From Chrysomallon squamiferum (taxonomy: Eukaryota > Mollusca > Gastropoda > Neomphalida > Peltospiridae), in assembly GCA_012295275.1 (NCBI GenBank), contig CM022668.1, forward strand, positions 10,841,863 to 10,894,362: a stretch of DNA of 52,500 nt. The letters are read 5' to 3'. Shown here piece by piece: positions 1 through 28,104 of the stretch. Under the pieces are notes generated by a model. The model was not told the origin of the DNA. It did no database searches and saw only the letters and a program-made list of their open reading frames with translations. The stretch's first letter is position 1, and each line of letters opens with the position of its first letter. The position numbers were made by a program, and so were the translations under genes.

Positions 1-820
1 TTGTGTTTCTTGTCCCGAAATTTCGTTGTTGTTGTTTGTGTTGCTGGATTTTGGTTACTTTACTTGTCGTTGTTGTTGTTGTTGTTGTTTGTGCTCCTAT
101 TGTTACTGTTGTGAAAGGTGGAAAAAATTATTTGTTGTTTTAAGGTATTCTCTTAGATTTTGGCTATAACGATATTGTTGATGTTTACATTTTTAATATT
201 TATTTATTAATTTTTCTTTGGTTCTTGTTTGTTGATGTTGCTTTGTTCTTGGTCTGCTGTTCTCGTTGTTACACTTTTTTATCTTTGTATTTTAATATTT
301 TGTTTCTGAACTGACATATTATGTAATACGTTATTGTTCATGATATATTTTAAACTGATAGGTATTTTATTGTTGTTGTTGTTGTGCCTATTCACATATA
401 TATTAATGTACTCTTGTTTCTTTATTACAGTATCCTATTTCACTATTTATGTAGAACAAATATTTAGCACTTACAACTTACAAAATAATTAGCATTGATA
501 TATTGATTTATAATATGGACAATCAAAAGCTTATTTTTATAACTAATTTACTTTTATGTTTTGCAATATTAATGTTATCCATTATGTGTGTTATACCAGA
601 TATACTGAGTTACTTGAGTTTCCAAATCATCAACATTTCTGACCTCCATTGGACAGGAATATAAAAACAGAAGCGACGTCGGCAACATTTATGACCATAC
701 TGATACGTAGTTCACTAGTTAGTTCTTTTCTTTCTTTAATAAAAAATAATGTTCTTACATTATTTTCTGTTGTTTTCATTTTTTATCTCCAACATACTAC
801 TGAGGCTCATTTACCCAAAA
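1..820. other. T-rich non-coding stretch, no gene seen
   Basis: The stretch is dominated by TTG/TTA runs on the plus strand, including short (GTT)n tracts near 60-90 and 370-385. No exon with splice sites or a recognisable domain was found on either strand. It lies just past the 3' end of the broken GIMAP-like gene, so part of it may be the old 3' flank of that gene. Confidence 0.5.
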
Positions 821-2209
821 CTAGTCTTGAAGCCATTTCCCGACAGTGTTAAATGTATTAACAGCAAAATGTCCAGCAAATAATGTAACAGCATCTCCGA
901 CAGTATCAATGACAGCACCGTCTATTTCTGCTTCCTTTTTCATTTCGTTTCTTGTCTGTCTTCTATTTTCTTCTTCTTTTGCCTTAAGATCTGTTTCTAG
1001 TTGTTTCTGTGCGTTTTCAATTTCTTCCATTTGTTTTTGCCTTTCGTATTTTTTTTTTTTTTTTTTTGTCATTCCATTTCGAGCAATTTTAATTTTAGCT
1101 TTAACTCTTCCTCAGAGCTCTGCATTACTCCCTCTCTGTCTGCCCATGGTATCTGTTTGAATATTTTCTGTCCACGTTTTCTTATTTTCTCTTTCTCCTT
1201 CAATATTTTCTCTTCACGTTTTCTTATTTCCTCTTTCTCCTTCAATATTTTCTCTTCATGTTTTCTTATTGCTTCTTTCTCCTTCAGTATTTTCTCTTCG
1301 CATTTTTTTATTGCTTCTTTCTCCTTCAGTTTTTTCTCTTCACGTTTTCTTATTTCCTCTTTCAACTTCAATATTTTCTCTTCACGTTTTCTTATTTCTT
1401 CTTTCTCCTTCAGTATTTTCCTTATTTGTTACTGTTTATTCTTCAATATTTTCTCCTGGTGTTTTAATTCTTCTGTTTTCTCTTTCAGTATTTCTTTCTA
1501 ATTTTTCCATGAAATCTTCCTGTATTATCTCTCGTTCTTTTTCAGTTTCTACCCGTTTCTTTTCTGATATTTCTTCTTCACGTTTCCGTACTTCTTCTTC
1601 TGCTGCATCCAATAATTTTGATTTTTAATATTAATCGCAGTTTTCTCGCACATTGGATTCGATTATGTCAGTCAGCTGCTGAACCACTTTTTCTCGTCTC
1701 GTTTGTGATTGTTAATCCGACATATCTTCGTCTACATGCACTGGCTAATTTCTTAAGTTTTTCTGGTACGTCAGTTAGTAATTCTTCAAGATTTATTCCG
1801 TCCACTTCCAGATGGACAAGTCCGGTGAACAGGAGGAACAGGTAGTCCAACATTTTGTTTTTGTTTTCCCAAGTACTCGAAGTATTGAATGATATTGTAT
1901 TATTCTTCAGAAGGCGTCTTTGCCTCATGAACGTATGTGGTCCTGGAGCACTCGTCGTTATACACTTGATGATTTCTTTCGTAATCTCCCATTCCGACAG
2001 TGCAGTGTCGAATGCTCCAGGCGTATCAACGATGACAATGTCATGACGAAATCGAGTTTTGTGTTCTACCTTGCAGATTGAAGTATCAGATTTCAGAGAA
2101 GGTTTAGATTCAAAAAGTTTCTTTCCTAGGATCGTAGATGCTGACGCACCTTTTCCAGAGCCAGTAATTCCATTCAAAACAAGCCGCAGTTCATTGTCAG
2201 TAAGGTAAT
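821..2209 (-). pseudogene. GIMAP/AIG1-like GTPase pseudogene
   Basis: The exon opens after a good acceptor (TTTCAG) at 2210 and reads into an AIG1-type G domain: a P-loop close to NGITGSGKGASAS, then a G3 motif DTPGAFDT. The C-terminal part is a charged coiled coil ending near 821. In the AIG1/GIMAP family this G domain binds GTP, and members act in immune and apoptotic pathways. The gene looks broken. The P-loop has Gly where Ser/Thr should follow GK. The frame shifts around 1870-1930 and again near 1670-1685, where a stop follows. Further stops lie near 1430-1440 and 1620, and the frame changes again at the 19-T run at 1049-1067. The G4 region is unrecognisable. A first exon was not found to the right. 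A working gene with several sequencing errors is possible but needs at least four independent errors. Confidence 0.75.
1165..1440 (-). repeat. 42-bp tandem repeat coding for coiled coil
   Basis: Inside the GIMAP-like pseudogene, about six to seven imperfect 42-bp units encode a 14-residue repeat close to EEKILKEKEEIRKR. A 14-residue period is two heptads, as expected for an extended coiled coil. The units differ by few bases, so the array probably grew by replication slippage or unequal crossing over. Confidence 0.7.
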
Positions 2210-3998
2210 CTGAAAGAATTTCAAATACTGTCTATGTAGAAACGAAAACATTATTTTTTTGTTGTTGTTGTTGTTGTTATTGATGTTAGTATTGTAAATC
2301 GTTACTATTATCGTCATTATGGCTTGTCTGTTTATCCATATATCTGCACGTCTCTGTATAAATATTATTTTCATTTTCTCATTCTTCCTGTTATTGTTGT
2401 TGATCAAATTAAATAATAATTATTGTTATAATTATGATTATTTACTTTAGCTTAACCACTACTACCACAATATTACAACTACTATCATTACAAGTCTCTC
2501 TGCTCTTACTGCCTGTCAAACTACTGTTACTAACACAACCGTTGCATCACATCCACTGTTATTACTCTCTCTCTACAACTATTATTACTCTGTCTCTGTA
2601 CAACTATTATTACTATTCTCTCTACAAATACTATTACTAGTCTCTGTACAACTACTATTACTACTCTCTCTCTCTCTCTATACCTACTATTACTACTCTC
2701 TCTCTCTGTACAACTACTATTACTAATCTCTCTCTCTCTGTACAACTACTATTACTACTCTCTCTCTCTCTGTACAACTACTATTACTACTCTCTCTCTC
2801 TCTGTACAACTAATATTACTACTCTCTCTCTCTCTACACCTACTATTACTACTCTCTCTCTCTCTGTACAACTAATATTACTACTCTCTCTCTCTCTCTC
2901 TGTACAACTACTATTACTACTCTCTCTCTCTGTACAACTAATATTACTACTCTGTCTCTCTCTCTACACCTACTATTACTACTCTCTCTCTCTCTCTGTA
3001 CAACTACTATTACTACTCTCTCTCTCTCTCTGTACAACTACTATTACTACTCTCTCTCTCTCTCTCTGTACAACTACTATTACTACTCTCTCTCTCTCTG
3101 TACAACTACTATTACCACTGTCTCTACAGCTACTATTACTAGTCTCTCTACAAATACTATTACTACTCTCTGCAACTACCATTACAACTCTCTCTCTTTA
3201 TGTTCTTGTTGTTGTTAATATTAAACAATATCATTAGTATCATCGTTACTTATCATTTCCATTACCTGAAATACTACTACCACTACATTACAACCAATAT
3301 TGAATATTATTATCATTCTCTCTACTACAGCTGCTCTTTCTACCACTACTATTCTTACTCGCACCAAAACTACTGTTGCTATTCTATCTACAACTATTAT
3401 TAATACACCATCTACAGCTACTATTAATTGTTCTCTATACAGCTACTATTACTATTCTTTCTACAGGTAATATTACTACTATCTACAACTATTATTACTA
3501 TCTTTCTACAACTACTACTCCCACTTCTACTACTGTTACTATAATTGCAAGTTTAATCAATACAACTGCTGATACTTCTAGTACTTGTGCTGCGACGTCA
3601 GCGACAGGGTGTAGTAAAACTGTTACCAAATATAAACTGTATGAACGACGTTACAGAGTTAATGATTTTGCGTATTAGTGAACTATATTTCTTGAATGAC
3701 CAATATTTACAAACTGATAAACATACCAGACGTCAGTGAATCTCGACGAATTTTTGGCTCAACCTGTTGGATATCGACTGTTGTGAGGTAAAACGAACAT
3801 AAACTCCGAAAATACAAATTTCATTCCACCATTACCGTATCTTCCTAGATATCTTCAAACCAACCTATCTTTCTATCTATACATGAGGAAAAAAACTAAG
3901 CAATACCCCATTCACAGACCTGTAATTGTGAGAATTAAGAAAACAGCGCATTTTCCTGAATAATTTATTGACGTGGCATCTTGCCGAATAACATGACT
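2210..3998. other. Non-coding DNA with a large minisatellite
   Basis: Nothing gene-like was found. The block holds a (GTT)n tract near 2260-2278, the minisatellite listed separately, and further ACTATT-rich derived sequence to about 3560. From 3600 to 3998 the sequence is more complex but contains no exon I recognise. It could hide an upstream exon of the GIMAP-like gene only if the transcript started to the right. Confidence 0.5.
2560..3175. repeat. CT/ACTATT minisatellite
   Basis: About 20 tandem units of roughly 24-32 bp alternate a (CT)n block of variable length with GTACAACTACTATTACTA. Variation in the CT count explains most of the length differences. Variants with ACACCTACTATT or ACTAATATT recur in alternation, so higher-order copying is likely. 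Confidence 0.85.
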
Positions 3999-4205
3999 TT
4001 AATGGAGGTACTCAATGCACATACAACCACAACTACGTGAAATGTTGACCTCTGGTTTGTAATAATTATATGTCATACTCTTTCCTGTTAGTTCGCCAGT
4101 GATGTTCAAGATCGTCAAAGACCTGGCAGAAGCAGAAAGAGGACACAACATTCTTGAGTCTTGTAAGACGCCGTTCATGGGACAGAAGCACATCTTCACT
4201 ATCAA
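3999..4205 (-). other. Possible exon fragment, unrecognised
   Basis: An open minus-strand segment contains spaced cysteines and phrases such as LTILNITGELTGK that loosely recall an extracellular beta-sandwich domain. No convincing splice pair was seen and no family could be assigned. It lies on the same strand as gene A and about 3.8 kb downstream of it, so it may be a relic of another receptor gene or chance. Confidence 0.2.
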
Positions 4206-4295
4206 AGTGTTAATCAGGGACAGTTAGTTTCTACACTGCCGACGGGAATAGACTAAAAACAGCAGGATGCAGGGCCAAAAGACACATCAGGTCTA

Positions 4296-4428
4296 TTAAA
4301 GTGTCTTCAGCTCACAAAGCAGCACGACTTGCCTGATGTAATCAACGTGATCGTTGGAACATTGCATCATGGCGGTGTGTTCAGTTTTCAGATGACGGCA
4401 CAGTGCTTGTTGTTGCTTGAGATAAGGT
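4296..4428 (-). pseudogene. Possible F-type lectin C-terminal half, relic
   Basis: After a good acceptor (TCTTGCAG) at 4429 the minus strand reads about 44 codons to a stop. The spacing of LCRH, MMQC, YIR and VVLLCEL resembles the second half of the F-type lectin domains in this window, where LCH, IQC, YVRI and LTLCEV occur. The entry phase does not match the phase-1 rule of the other lectin exons and the domain is short. I read it as a degraded relic; chance similarity is possible. Confidence 0.3.
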
Positions 4429-4647
4429 CTGCAAGATACGTAAGTAAATAAATAAATAAATAAATTAAACGAAACCAACAGAAATCGCTTGTAAAAGTAT
4501 TTCACGCTGTTTTCTTCTTTCGTGCGTCATGTAACATTAGTATAGCATTACTAACTTTTCGTTTTTCTTCTTTTTTCTGCTTATTTATTACTTACTTGTT
4601 TGATTTCATTTGATTTGATTGTAATCACCCCAGTGTTTTTCTGTTTT

Positions 4648-4703
<56 letters not shown>

Positions 4704-5039
4704 TAATAAACAGTTATTTTATGTACGGAATTGTTGCAAGGTCACTGATTACAACATCCGGTGACGTTATCATTTAGTGCCTGAATACATAAAGAAATAT
4801 GACGATAATACGGTGGTTGATAATCGCGTATGGATTATAAAAGAACTGTGGTGAGTAAATTAAGTATATTTTGGGGTCTGAATTAGTTTTCCTCTGTGTT
4901 TATCTGTGTGTGGTGTGGTGTGATGTATGTGTGTGTGTGAGTCTGTGTGTTTGTGTTTGTGTGTGTTTGTGTCTGTGTGTTTCTGGATATATATATTTAC
5001 ATTTGACTGAACAAACACGCATAAATTACCATCAGTGTC

Positions 5040-5077
<38 letters not shown>

Positions 5078-5324
5078 TAGATAGATATATATATATAACT
5101 ACATACCATATGTCTTCAGCTAATGTTCTTCAGCTAATGTATTTCAGCTGAACATTTTCATAAACGCACACACACACACATATATATATATCACGTGTGT
5201 GATGTGTGTGTGTGTGTGTTGATGGATATATTGTCGTGTGTTGACGTTTTTGAAATATGTTCAATTAATAATAAACAACTTTAGAATAGTTCAATACGCT
5301 TTTCTGAAATCATTAATGATAATG

Positions 5325-5358
<34 letters not shown>

Positions 5359-5604
5359 TGATGATGATGATGATGACAATGATGATGACGATAATGATGT
5401 TGTTGCTGATGATGATGATGGTGATGATGATTCTCCTACTAATAATAATCCTGTATAATTAGAGTATGTTCCATTCTGTTTTTATCTACATATTATTATA
5501 TGTGAACACTAAAACACGAATTTCTTATTAGAAATATATGAATATCGATTTTAATAGAATACTTTTTCCTTGCCGTTTTTTCGTCTTCTTTTTCTTCCTT
5601 TTAG
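4429..5604. repeat. Intergenic microsatellite-rich stretch
   Basis: Contents are (ATA)n at about 4650-4709, GT-rich DNA at about 4905-4982, (AT)n at about 5042-5076, a mixed AC/AT/GT patch at 5168-5220, and (AAT)n to (GAT)n at about 5316-5430. No exon was found. Confidence 0.6.
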
Positions 5605-22094
<16,490 letters not shown>

Positions 22095-22395
22095 TTAAAG
22101 CTGGTAAAGAAATGTTTCGTGGTACTCTTCGTCAGTTGACTGCCTTTCTGGCGACGTGGGGGCTTTTTCAATATGTATCCCTTCTTTAGGCTCACAGCTT
22201 GACGTTGTTGTTTCCGTATCGTCGTATCCATCGTTCTCGGCAGATGTAGTAGGTGGAGTGACCTCTGCTGTAGTTAGCTTAGGCTCTGCACGAACCGAAC
22301 GGACGAAATACTTTCTTTTACCAGGACGATAAAGTTTCTTAACTTGACTTTGGACTCGAATATACATATCTTTTATATATCTCGGACGCCATCTA
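22095..22395 (-). CDS. Gene B cytoplasmic tail exon
   Basis: About 100 codons: a basic start (RWRPRY, KKLYRPGKRKYF), an acidic and Thr/Ser-rich middle with GYDDTETTTSS, and the end DEEYHETFLYQL. No repeats and no resemblance to the gene A tail. The C-terminal YQL fits a class II PDZ ligand (hydrophobic-x-hydrophobic); this is inference. Confidence 0.85.
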
Positions 22396-22448
22396 CTAAT
22401 TCAGTACAATATCAAAGATTATTTTCCAAAACAAGGAGAGAGAACGAT

Positions 22449-22468
22449 ATATATATATATATATATAT

Positions 22469-22526
<58 letters not shown>
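22449..22526. repeat. (AT)n(GA)n upstream of the gene B tail exon
   Basis: At the same place in C and D stands a 13-bp minisatellite instead, so one of the two arrays replaced the other after duplication. Confidence 0.85.
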
Positions 22527-22531
<5 letters not shown>

Positions 22532-22696
22532 AAGAAATAGGATGAGTGTCAAATACAGAGAGGGATCTACACACTATAACTTGATATTCAAATACACTAA
22601 AACATACAAAACATACGTTTTATTTAACATAGCATTTAAATATCAGCACTTAATCATTAAAATTAAACTAACAAATCAAAGTTTTCATCAAATTAC

Positions 22697-22793
22697 CTGT
22701 ATACACAACAATAAATGGTTGTCCCACAAAGAACAGAAATAATCACAACTCCTATTACCAACCTCATGAACGAGCCCAAAGTAACCTTTCGTC
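22697..22793 (-). CDS. Gene B transmembrane exon
   Basis: RRKVTLGSF leads to about 22 hydrophobic residues (LVIGVVIISVLCGTTIY) and CCVY. Three Cys near the inner face could be palmitoylated. It ends in phase 2 at donor GTAATT. Confidence 0.85.
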
Positions 22794-22805
22794 CTAAGTA
22801 ATAAA

Positions 22806-22854
<49 letters not shown>

Positions 22855-22955
22855 GTGATAATTATGATGATGGTGACGATGATAATATGATAATAAAAAA
22901 GTAACCATTGAAAAGTGAGTATTTGTTTATGAGCTGTATGTGTATGTGTATATCT

Positions 22956-22958
<3 letters not shown>

Positions 22959-23016
<58 letters not shown>

Positions 23017-23022
23017 TGTGTG
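22959..23022. repeat. (GT)n just after the TSP1-d donor
   Basis: Present in all three units (also about 35064-35122 and 45296-45360), with different lengths. In the sense strand it is (AC)n, about 40 nt into the intron. Confidence 0.9.
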
Positions 23023-23064
23023 TTATATGTGGTAAAAAGGAGACATGTTCTTCATTTGGAATAC

Positions 23065-23259
23065 TTGGACAGATTTTTAGAGAGAAGCATTCTTCTGACA
23101 AAGCTGCTGAACTGTTTCCAGGACAGAATTCGCCTCCGAAACGAGGAGCAGGTTTGTTACAAAATCGTTCATAGTAGCGGAAACGATGTCCAATACCAGC
23201 ACAGATCACACTGCAGGGTCCAGTGACGTTCAGTGACTATGAACCCCACTGACCGTTCA
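23065..23259 (-). pseudogene. Gene B TSP1-d exon with stop
   Basis: The 195-nt phase 1-1 exon aligns with TSP1-d of C and D (QWGSWSLNV, CSVICAG, KICP). The second Trp of WGSW is TAG at 23237-23239. Skipping would join TSP1-c to the membrane exon in frame. Confidence 0.85.
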
Positions 23260-23608
23260 CTGAAATAAATAAACAAATAAATAAATAAATACATAAATAA
23301 ATAAATAATTTTAAAATAATAATAATATAAACATTTATTAATTTAAATACTAGTACTGCGAACACCACTACAGCAACAATTTCTTCTATTTTCTCACTAC
23401 AGCAACTGCATCGGTTACAACTACTAGTGCTACAACTATTAATACCATTACCGCCAGTAGTACTACCACTACTGTTTCCACTGCTAGCGCTAATCTATTA
23501 CTGCTGCTACTACTACGACTAGTATTACTGCAATTTCCAACACTACTGCAACTGTTCCTTATCTGTTTATATAAGATTTCGTGTAAATACATTACTACTA
23601 CTACTATG

Positions 23609-23653
<45 letters not shown>

Positions 23654-23936
23654 TTTTATAATTATTATTTTTGTTGTTGTTGTTGTTGTTGTAGTTGTTG
23701 GTGATGCTGCTGCTGTTGGTACTATTGTTATTTTGTTGTTATTGTACTACACTTAACACAAATTTTATATCAGATTATAACAGCCAAACAAATTGTTAAA
23801 TAAATAAAGTATTCTTAAGTGATTGGTATCGGATTGATTTTACCTGTACACTGCATTTTGTAATATATTTTTATCTTCATCGTATTCCGATTTTTGATTT
23901 TTAATCTTTTCACTTTAAATTTTTATTATTACTTGA

Positions 23937-23985
<49 letters not shown>

Positions 23986-24679
23986 TACGTATTTATTTAT
24001 TTATTTATTTATTTTAAACGCATACTATCAATCTTTCTAATGTTTTCGAGACGTCGCGGCTAAAAGCAGACGACATTACGTATTTTTTAAGTTGTGCCAA
24101 CACACGTCAGTTTTATTTAGTGATTGACGAAATAAATATATAGAGTAGACCTGGGGTTACTAACTATTTTGAACATGAGACTACTTCATAGGTACTGATT
24201 CATACGAAGGACTCTCAGTTTCTTACGCTCTTCTGAAATAACAAATCTCTTCAGTTTTTCTTTAGTTATATATTATTATTAATGATACCCATCTATGTGA
24301 AGACAATGATCACTTTAATGACTTCTTACAATAATTATCACCAATGACTTGGATACAGCTAATATCAATATTCAACCTTTAATTCTATTGATCTCAGTAA
24401 TTGTTTAAATTTCAGATGATCAGTTCTACGACATTTAAAACAGAAAAATATCGCATTTTCCCTAACCACTGACAATCCCTATTAATAAATCACGATCTTT
24501 GAAAAAAAAAAAACTAATTGTGTAATGTTGAAACAAATCATCTTTCTTATTTTTAAATAAATCTTACCACATTTTGTACCTAAGAAGAAATCTGTAGCAT
24601 TTTAACAAAATTATGTCTGTTTACATTTCATAAACACGCATTTGAATTAAACAGAATTTTTTTTTTTTTTAATACAACT
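23260..24679. other. Gene B intron between TSP1-d and the hAT remnant
   Basis: Holds (AAAT)n at 23270-23308, ACT-rich DNA at 23395-23610, (ATT)n at 23610-23655 and 23940-23985, and about 700 bp of complex sequence conserved with 36120-36780 and 46370-47035. No exon was recognised in the conserved part. Confidence 0.5.
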
Positions 24680-25470
24680 TCTTCATGGCACTGCCATATT
24701 GCCACTGACAACATCTGGTGTTTGTTTCTTTGTTAGTGGGAAGATTGGCATTGCATGCTGTTCACCAGTGTATTGTAATCTGGTATGTAACTTAACAATG
24801 CAATTCTGAGTCAGTCTTGCAGATGTGCATCGATAACGAGTGCTCTATTTGTTTTTGATGAAGTTCGCGTCAGAAAAGGCTGGGTCACAGAGATAGGTTG
24901 AAATAAAATGGCAGCCTTCATTGCTACTGATTTCACCCAGAAGTGACAAAAAACGAAACAGAAGTCTTACGTCCTCTGCTGAACCATCTGATTTCTGTGT
25001 GTAGCAGCAGGTCATCGTATTCAGCAGACATCTCATCCAAAAGCACCTTGAATATCCTATGCAATTTCGCTTTCGGGCGGATGCTATTTATAATTTTCAC
25101 AACGGGAGTCGTCAAATGCCCAAAGTCGATCACTTTCGCACATATCGCCTACGGGTGAATCATGCAGTGGTAATGCAAACATTTGTGAAGTCTGGGTCAC
25201 CTTAACATTAAGCGATGAAACCTGTATATCGGCCCATCATTGCAAGTGCCCCGTCTATTCTCACCACTAGTACTTTTTCCAAAGATACCTTTTTCTGCAC
25301 GAAAAATTCCTTCACTGCGTTATAAATGTCAACTCCACTCGTAGTTGCCTGTAGGGGCAGCTGTGTCAGGAGTATTTCTTTTATTAAAACACCATCCTGA
25401 TAAATACCAACAGCTGCGCTGTACTGCTGCTGTCAACGGACTCATCACACTGGATGCTACTCGGTTCCTT
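24680..25470 (-). mobile_element. hAT transposase remnant (gene B unit)
   Basis: The minus strand, in broken frames, reads pieces of an hAT transposase of the ZBED/SCAND3/GTF2IRD2-like type: TAQLLVFIRMVF, VDIYNAVKEFF, LHRIFKVLLDEM, LLLHTEIRWFSRG, and near the end STYLCDPAFSDANF, the dimerisation region. Many frameshifts make it inactive. It lies in the intron between TSP1-c and TSP1-d. Confidence 0.75.
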
Positions 25471-25816
25471 CTATAGCTCGACCTCCTCCTCGTCCTCGTG
25501 CTAACACCACCACCACTACTACTACTTCCACTGCTACAGCCACTACCACTACAACTATCACCACCACTGCTACTACTATTATAGCAACACACTATTATAT
25601 AACTACCACTACCACTACTACTACTACCACAACCACCACCACCTCTACTACTCCTACTAATTCCACCACTACCACTACAACAACTAATAATAATAATAAT
25701 AACCATAATAATAACAATAATAATAATAATAATAATAATCATAATAATAACAACAACAATAATAATAATAATGATAATAATAATAATCATAATAATAATA
25801 ATAACAATAATAATAC

Positions 25817-26026
25817 CTGGACATTCGCTACGGTCTTTACATACTGCTGATGATGTTCTGGAGACGTCACCCACGCACTGTTTTCCCCCAAACTTTGGTT
25901 TTGGGTTGTCGCATTGACGTGAGAAAAAGATCGTCAGTCTGCCAGTACCAAACTTTGTATCACACTGTCCTTTCTCAGTGAACACCCAGACATTCCACCC
26001 ACCAGGAACTGAAAAACTCAAACTGT

Positions 26027-26069
<43 letters not shown>

Positions 26070-26780
26070 TTATTTATTTGTTTGTTTATTTATTTATTTA
26101 TTATTTGTTTGTTTATTTATTTATGCTATTAATATTTTTGAATTTATTTTATCTATTTTTAATCTGTTATATTATGGTTATTACAATTATTACTACCACA
26201 ATTACGATTAGTCGAATACTACTACTAGTTGTACCAGGATTAATGTTATTAATTAATTAATTTCGGTTTTTGTTTTTGTTTTTTTGTTTGTTTTTTATAT
26301 CATTTTTTTTCTCCTTTGGATATAAAAACAGAATGCTGATCAAGTTTTCTTGTTGAATGATACCGAAATAAAGAAATAGCATACAAAGAAAAACAAAAAA
26401 CAAAAACAAAAGTAAGTAAAAGAAATCAAACAATAACATTAAGAATGACCGCACCTGGACATTCACTGCGGTCTACACACTTTCTACTCATTGTTGTGGA
26501 GTCACTGCCGACACACGGTTTCCCTCCATTCTGCGGCTCCGGGTTGTCACACTTACGACTATAAAATAACTCCCGTGTCCCAACACCACACTTTGTACTG
26601 CAGTATCCCGTTCTAACGTAGCTCCAAGAACCCCACATTCCATTTACTTGAAAATTACCGAGAGGAGATATTTCAGATAAATAAGTAACTAAATAAATCA
26701 ACAAACACATACAAATAAATAATGATAATAATATAAAATAAAAATAAATAAAAAATAAAAAATAAAATAAAATAAATGAA

Positions 26781-26815
<35 letters not shown>

Positions 26816-26977
26816 GTAAATAAAGATATACCGTTTGTGTTTGGATGTCATTTTAGAATAAACTGAACAATAGAAATCTAATTTTAGAAATTATATACCA
26901 AGCTCTCAAAAAAGTAATAATGATGATGATAAAAATAATAATAACAATAATAATAGTAATCATAATAATAATAATAA

Positions 26978-27008
<31 letters not shown>

Positions 27009-27228
27009 AAGAAGAAGAAAAAAAGAGTAACAATACCAGGACATGTCTTCGCTTTTTCACATCTTTCTCTTCCAGTTTTCTTGTTAATTCCCGGACAGTT
27101 TTCACCTTTTGGTTTTGGTTTTGGATTGTCGCACTTTCTGCTGTAGCGAGCAACCTGCCACCCAAACCCACATTCCACATTACACTCCCCTTTTTCATCC
27201 ACCGTCCAAGTACCCCACGCACCGTCAC
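25817..27228 (-). CDS. Gene B second TSP1 a-b-c cassette
   Basis: Exons 27037-27228, 26455-26646 and 25817-26008 are open and closely match the first cassette and those of C and D. In TSP1-c the conserved TKCGTG reads TKFGTG, losing a disulphide cysteine, so this domain may fold poorly. Confidence 0.85.
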
Positions 27229-27503
27229 CTATAAAAATAGCACTATCCATTAATAGTGTGTGTGTGTGTGTGTGAGTGTGTGTGTGTGACCATGTATGAA
27301 CGCGTCGGTGTGTGTCTATTTATTTTCTGTCATCTGTATGTTAGGTTAGTCTGCACATTGATAATATTTAAGAAAGCACTGGCATAGTAGTGTCCATGTA
27401 TGTAATTTATTACTGATTAAGGTGACCAGCTGTATTAGTAGTAGTAGTAATAATAGTAATACAAATAATCATGATGATGATGATGATGATAATAATAATA
27501 ATA

Positions 27504-27544
<41 letters not shown>

Positions 27545-27662
27545 TAATAATAAAATATTGACTGGCTTCTAGATTTGAGTCTTGTCAAACAACACATCCT
27601 TGATCTCGCTCCTTGCTGGAGGATTATTTAAAATTCTGATCGTATACGCTGTCAATACTTAC

Positions 27663-27692
27663 GTGTGTCGTATCCTTGTACAATAACTTCAC
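27663..27692 (-). pseudogene. Orphan 30-nt 3' end of a lectin 2b exon
   Basis: The last 30 nt of the lectin 2b exon, with its donor, sit here upstream of the second TSP1-a and are joined directly to hAT remnant sequence. There is no acceptor, so it is not a usable exon. It marks the breakpoint of the cassette duplication. Confidence 0.85.
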
Positions 27693-27993
27693 CAAACACC
27701 AAACACCAAACACCATCCTGATAAATACCAACAGCTGCGCTGTACTGCTGCTGTGAACGGACTCATCACACTGGATGCTACTCGGTTGCTTCTATAGCTC
27801 GACCTCCTCCTCGTCCTCGTCCTAATACCACGACCATTACTACTATTTCCACTGCTACAGCCACTACCACTGCTACCAATACTACTAGCACCACCACTAC
27901 TACTTCCACTGCAACAGCCACTACCACTACTACCAGTACTACTACTACCACCACTGCTACTACTACTAATTCCACCACTACCACTACAACAAC

Positions 27994-28032
<39 letters not shown>

Positions 28033-28037
28033 TAACA

Positions 28038-28072
<35 letters not shown>

Positions 28073-28104
28073 GACAACAACAGTAATAATAACAATAATA
28101 ATAC

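Noticed and set aside
2560-3175. CRISPR-like alternation of repeat and spacer
   Set aside because: The units are contiguous, vary only by CT count and have no unique spacers; the DNA is clearly nuclear animal DNA.
2530-3182. Arg-Glu-Ser-Val repeat proteins on the minus strand
   Set aside because: They are translations of the CT/ACTATT minisatellite, with changing frames and no flanking coding sequence.
24680-25470. A domesticated hAT gene
   Set aside because: Frames are broken in all three copies and none is longer than about 115 codons, so it is a decayed relic.
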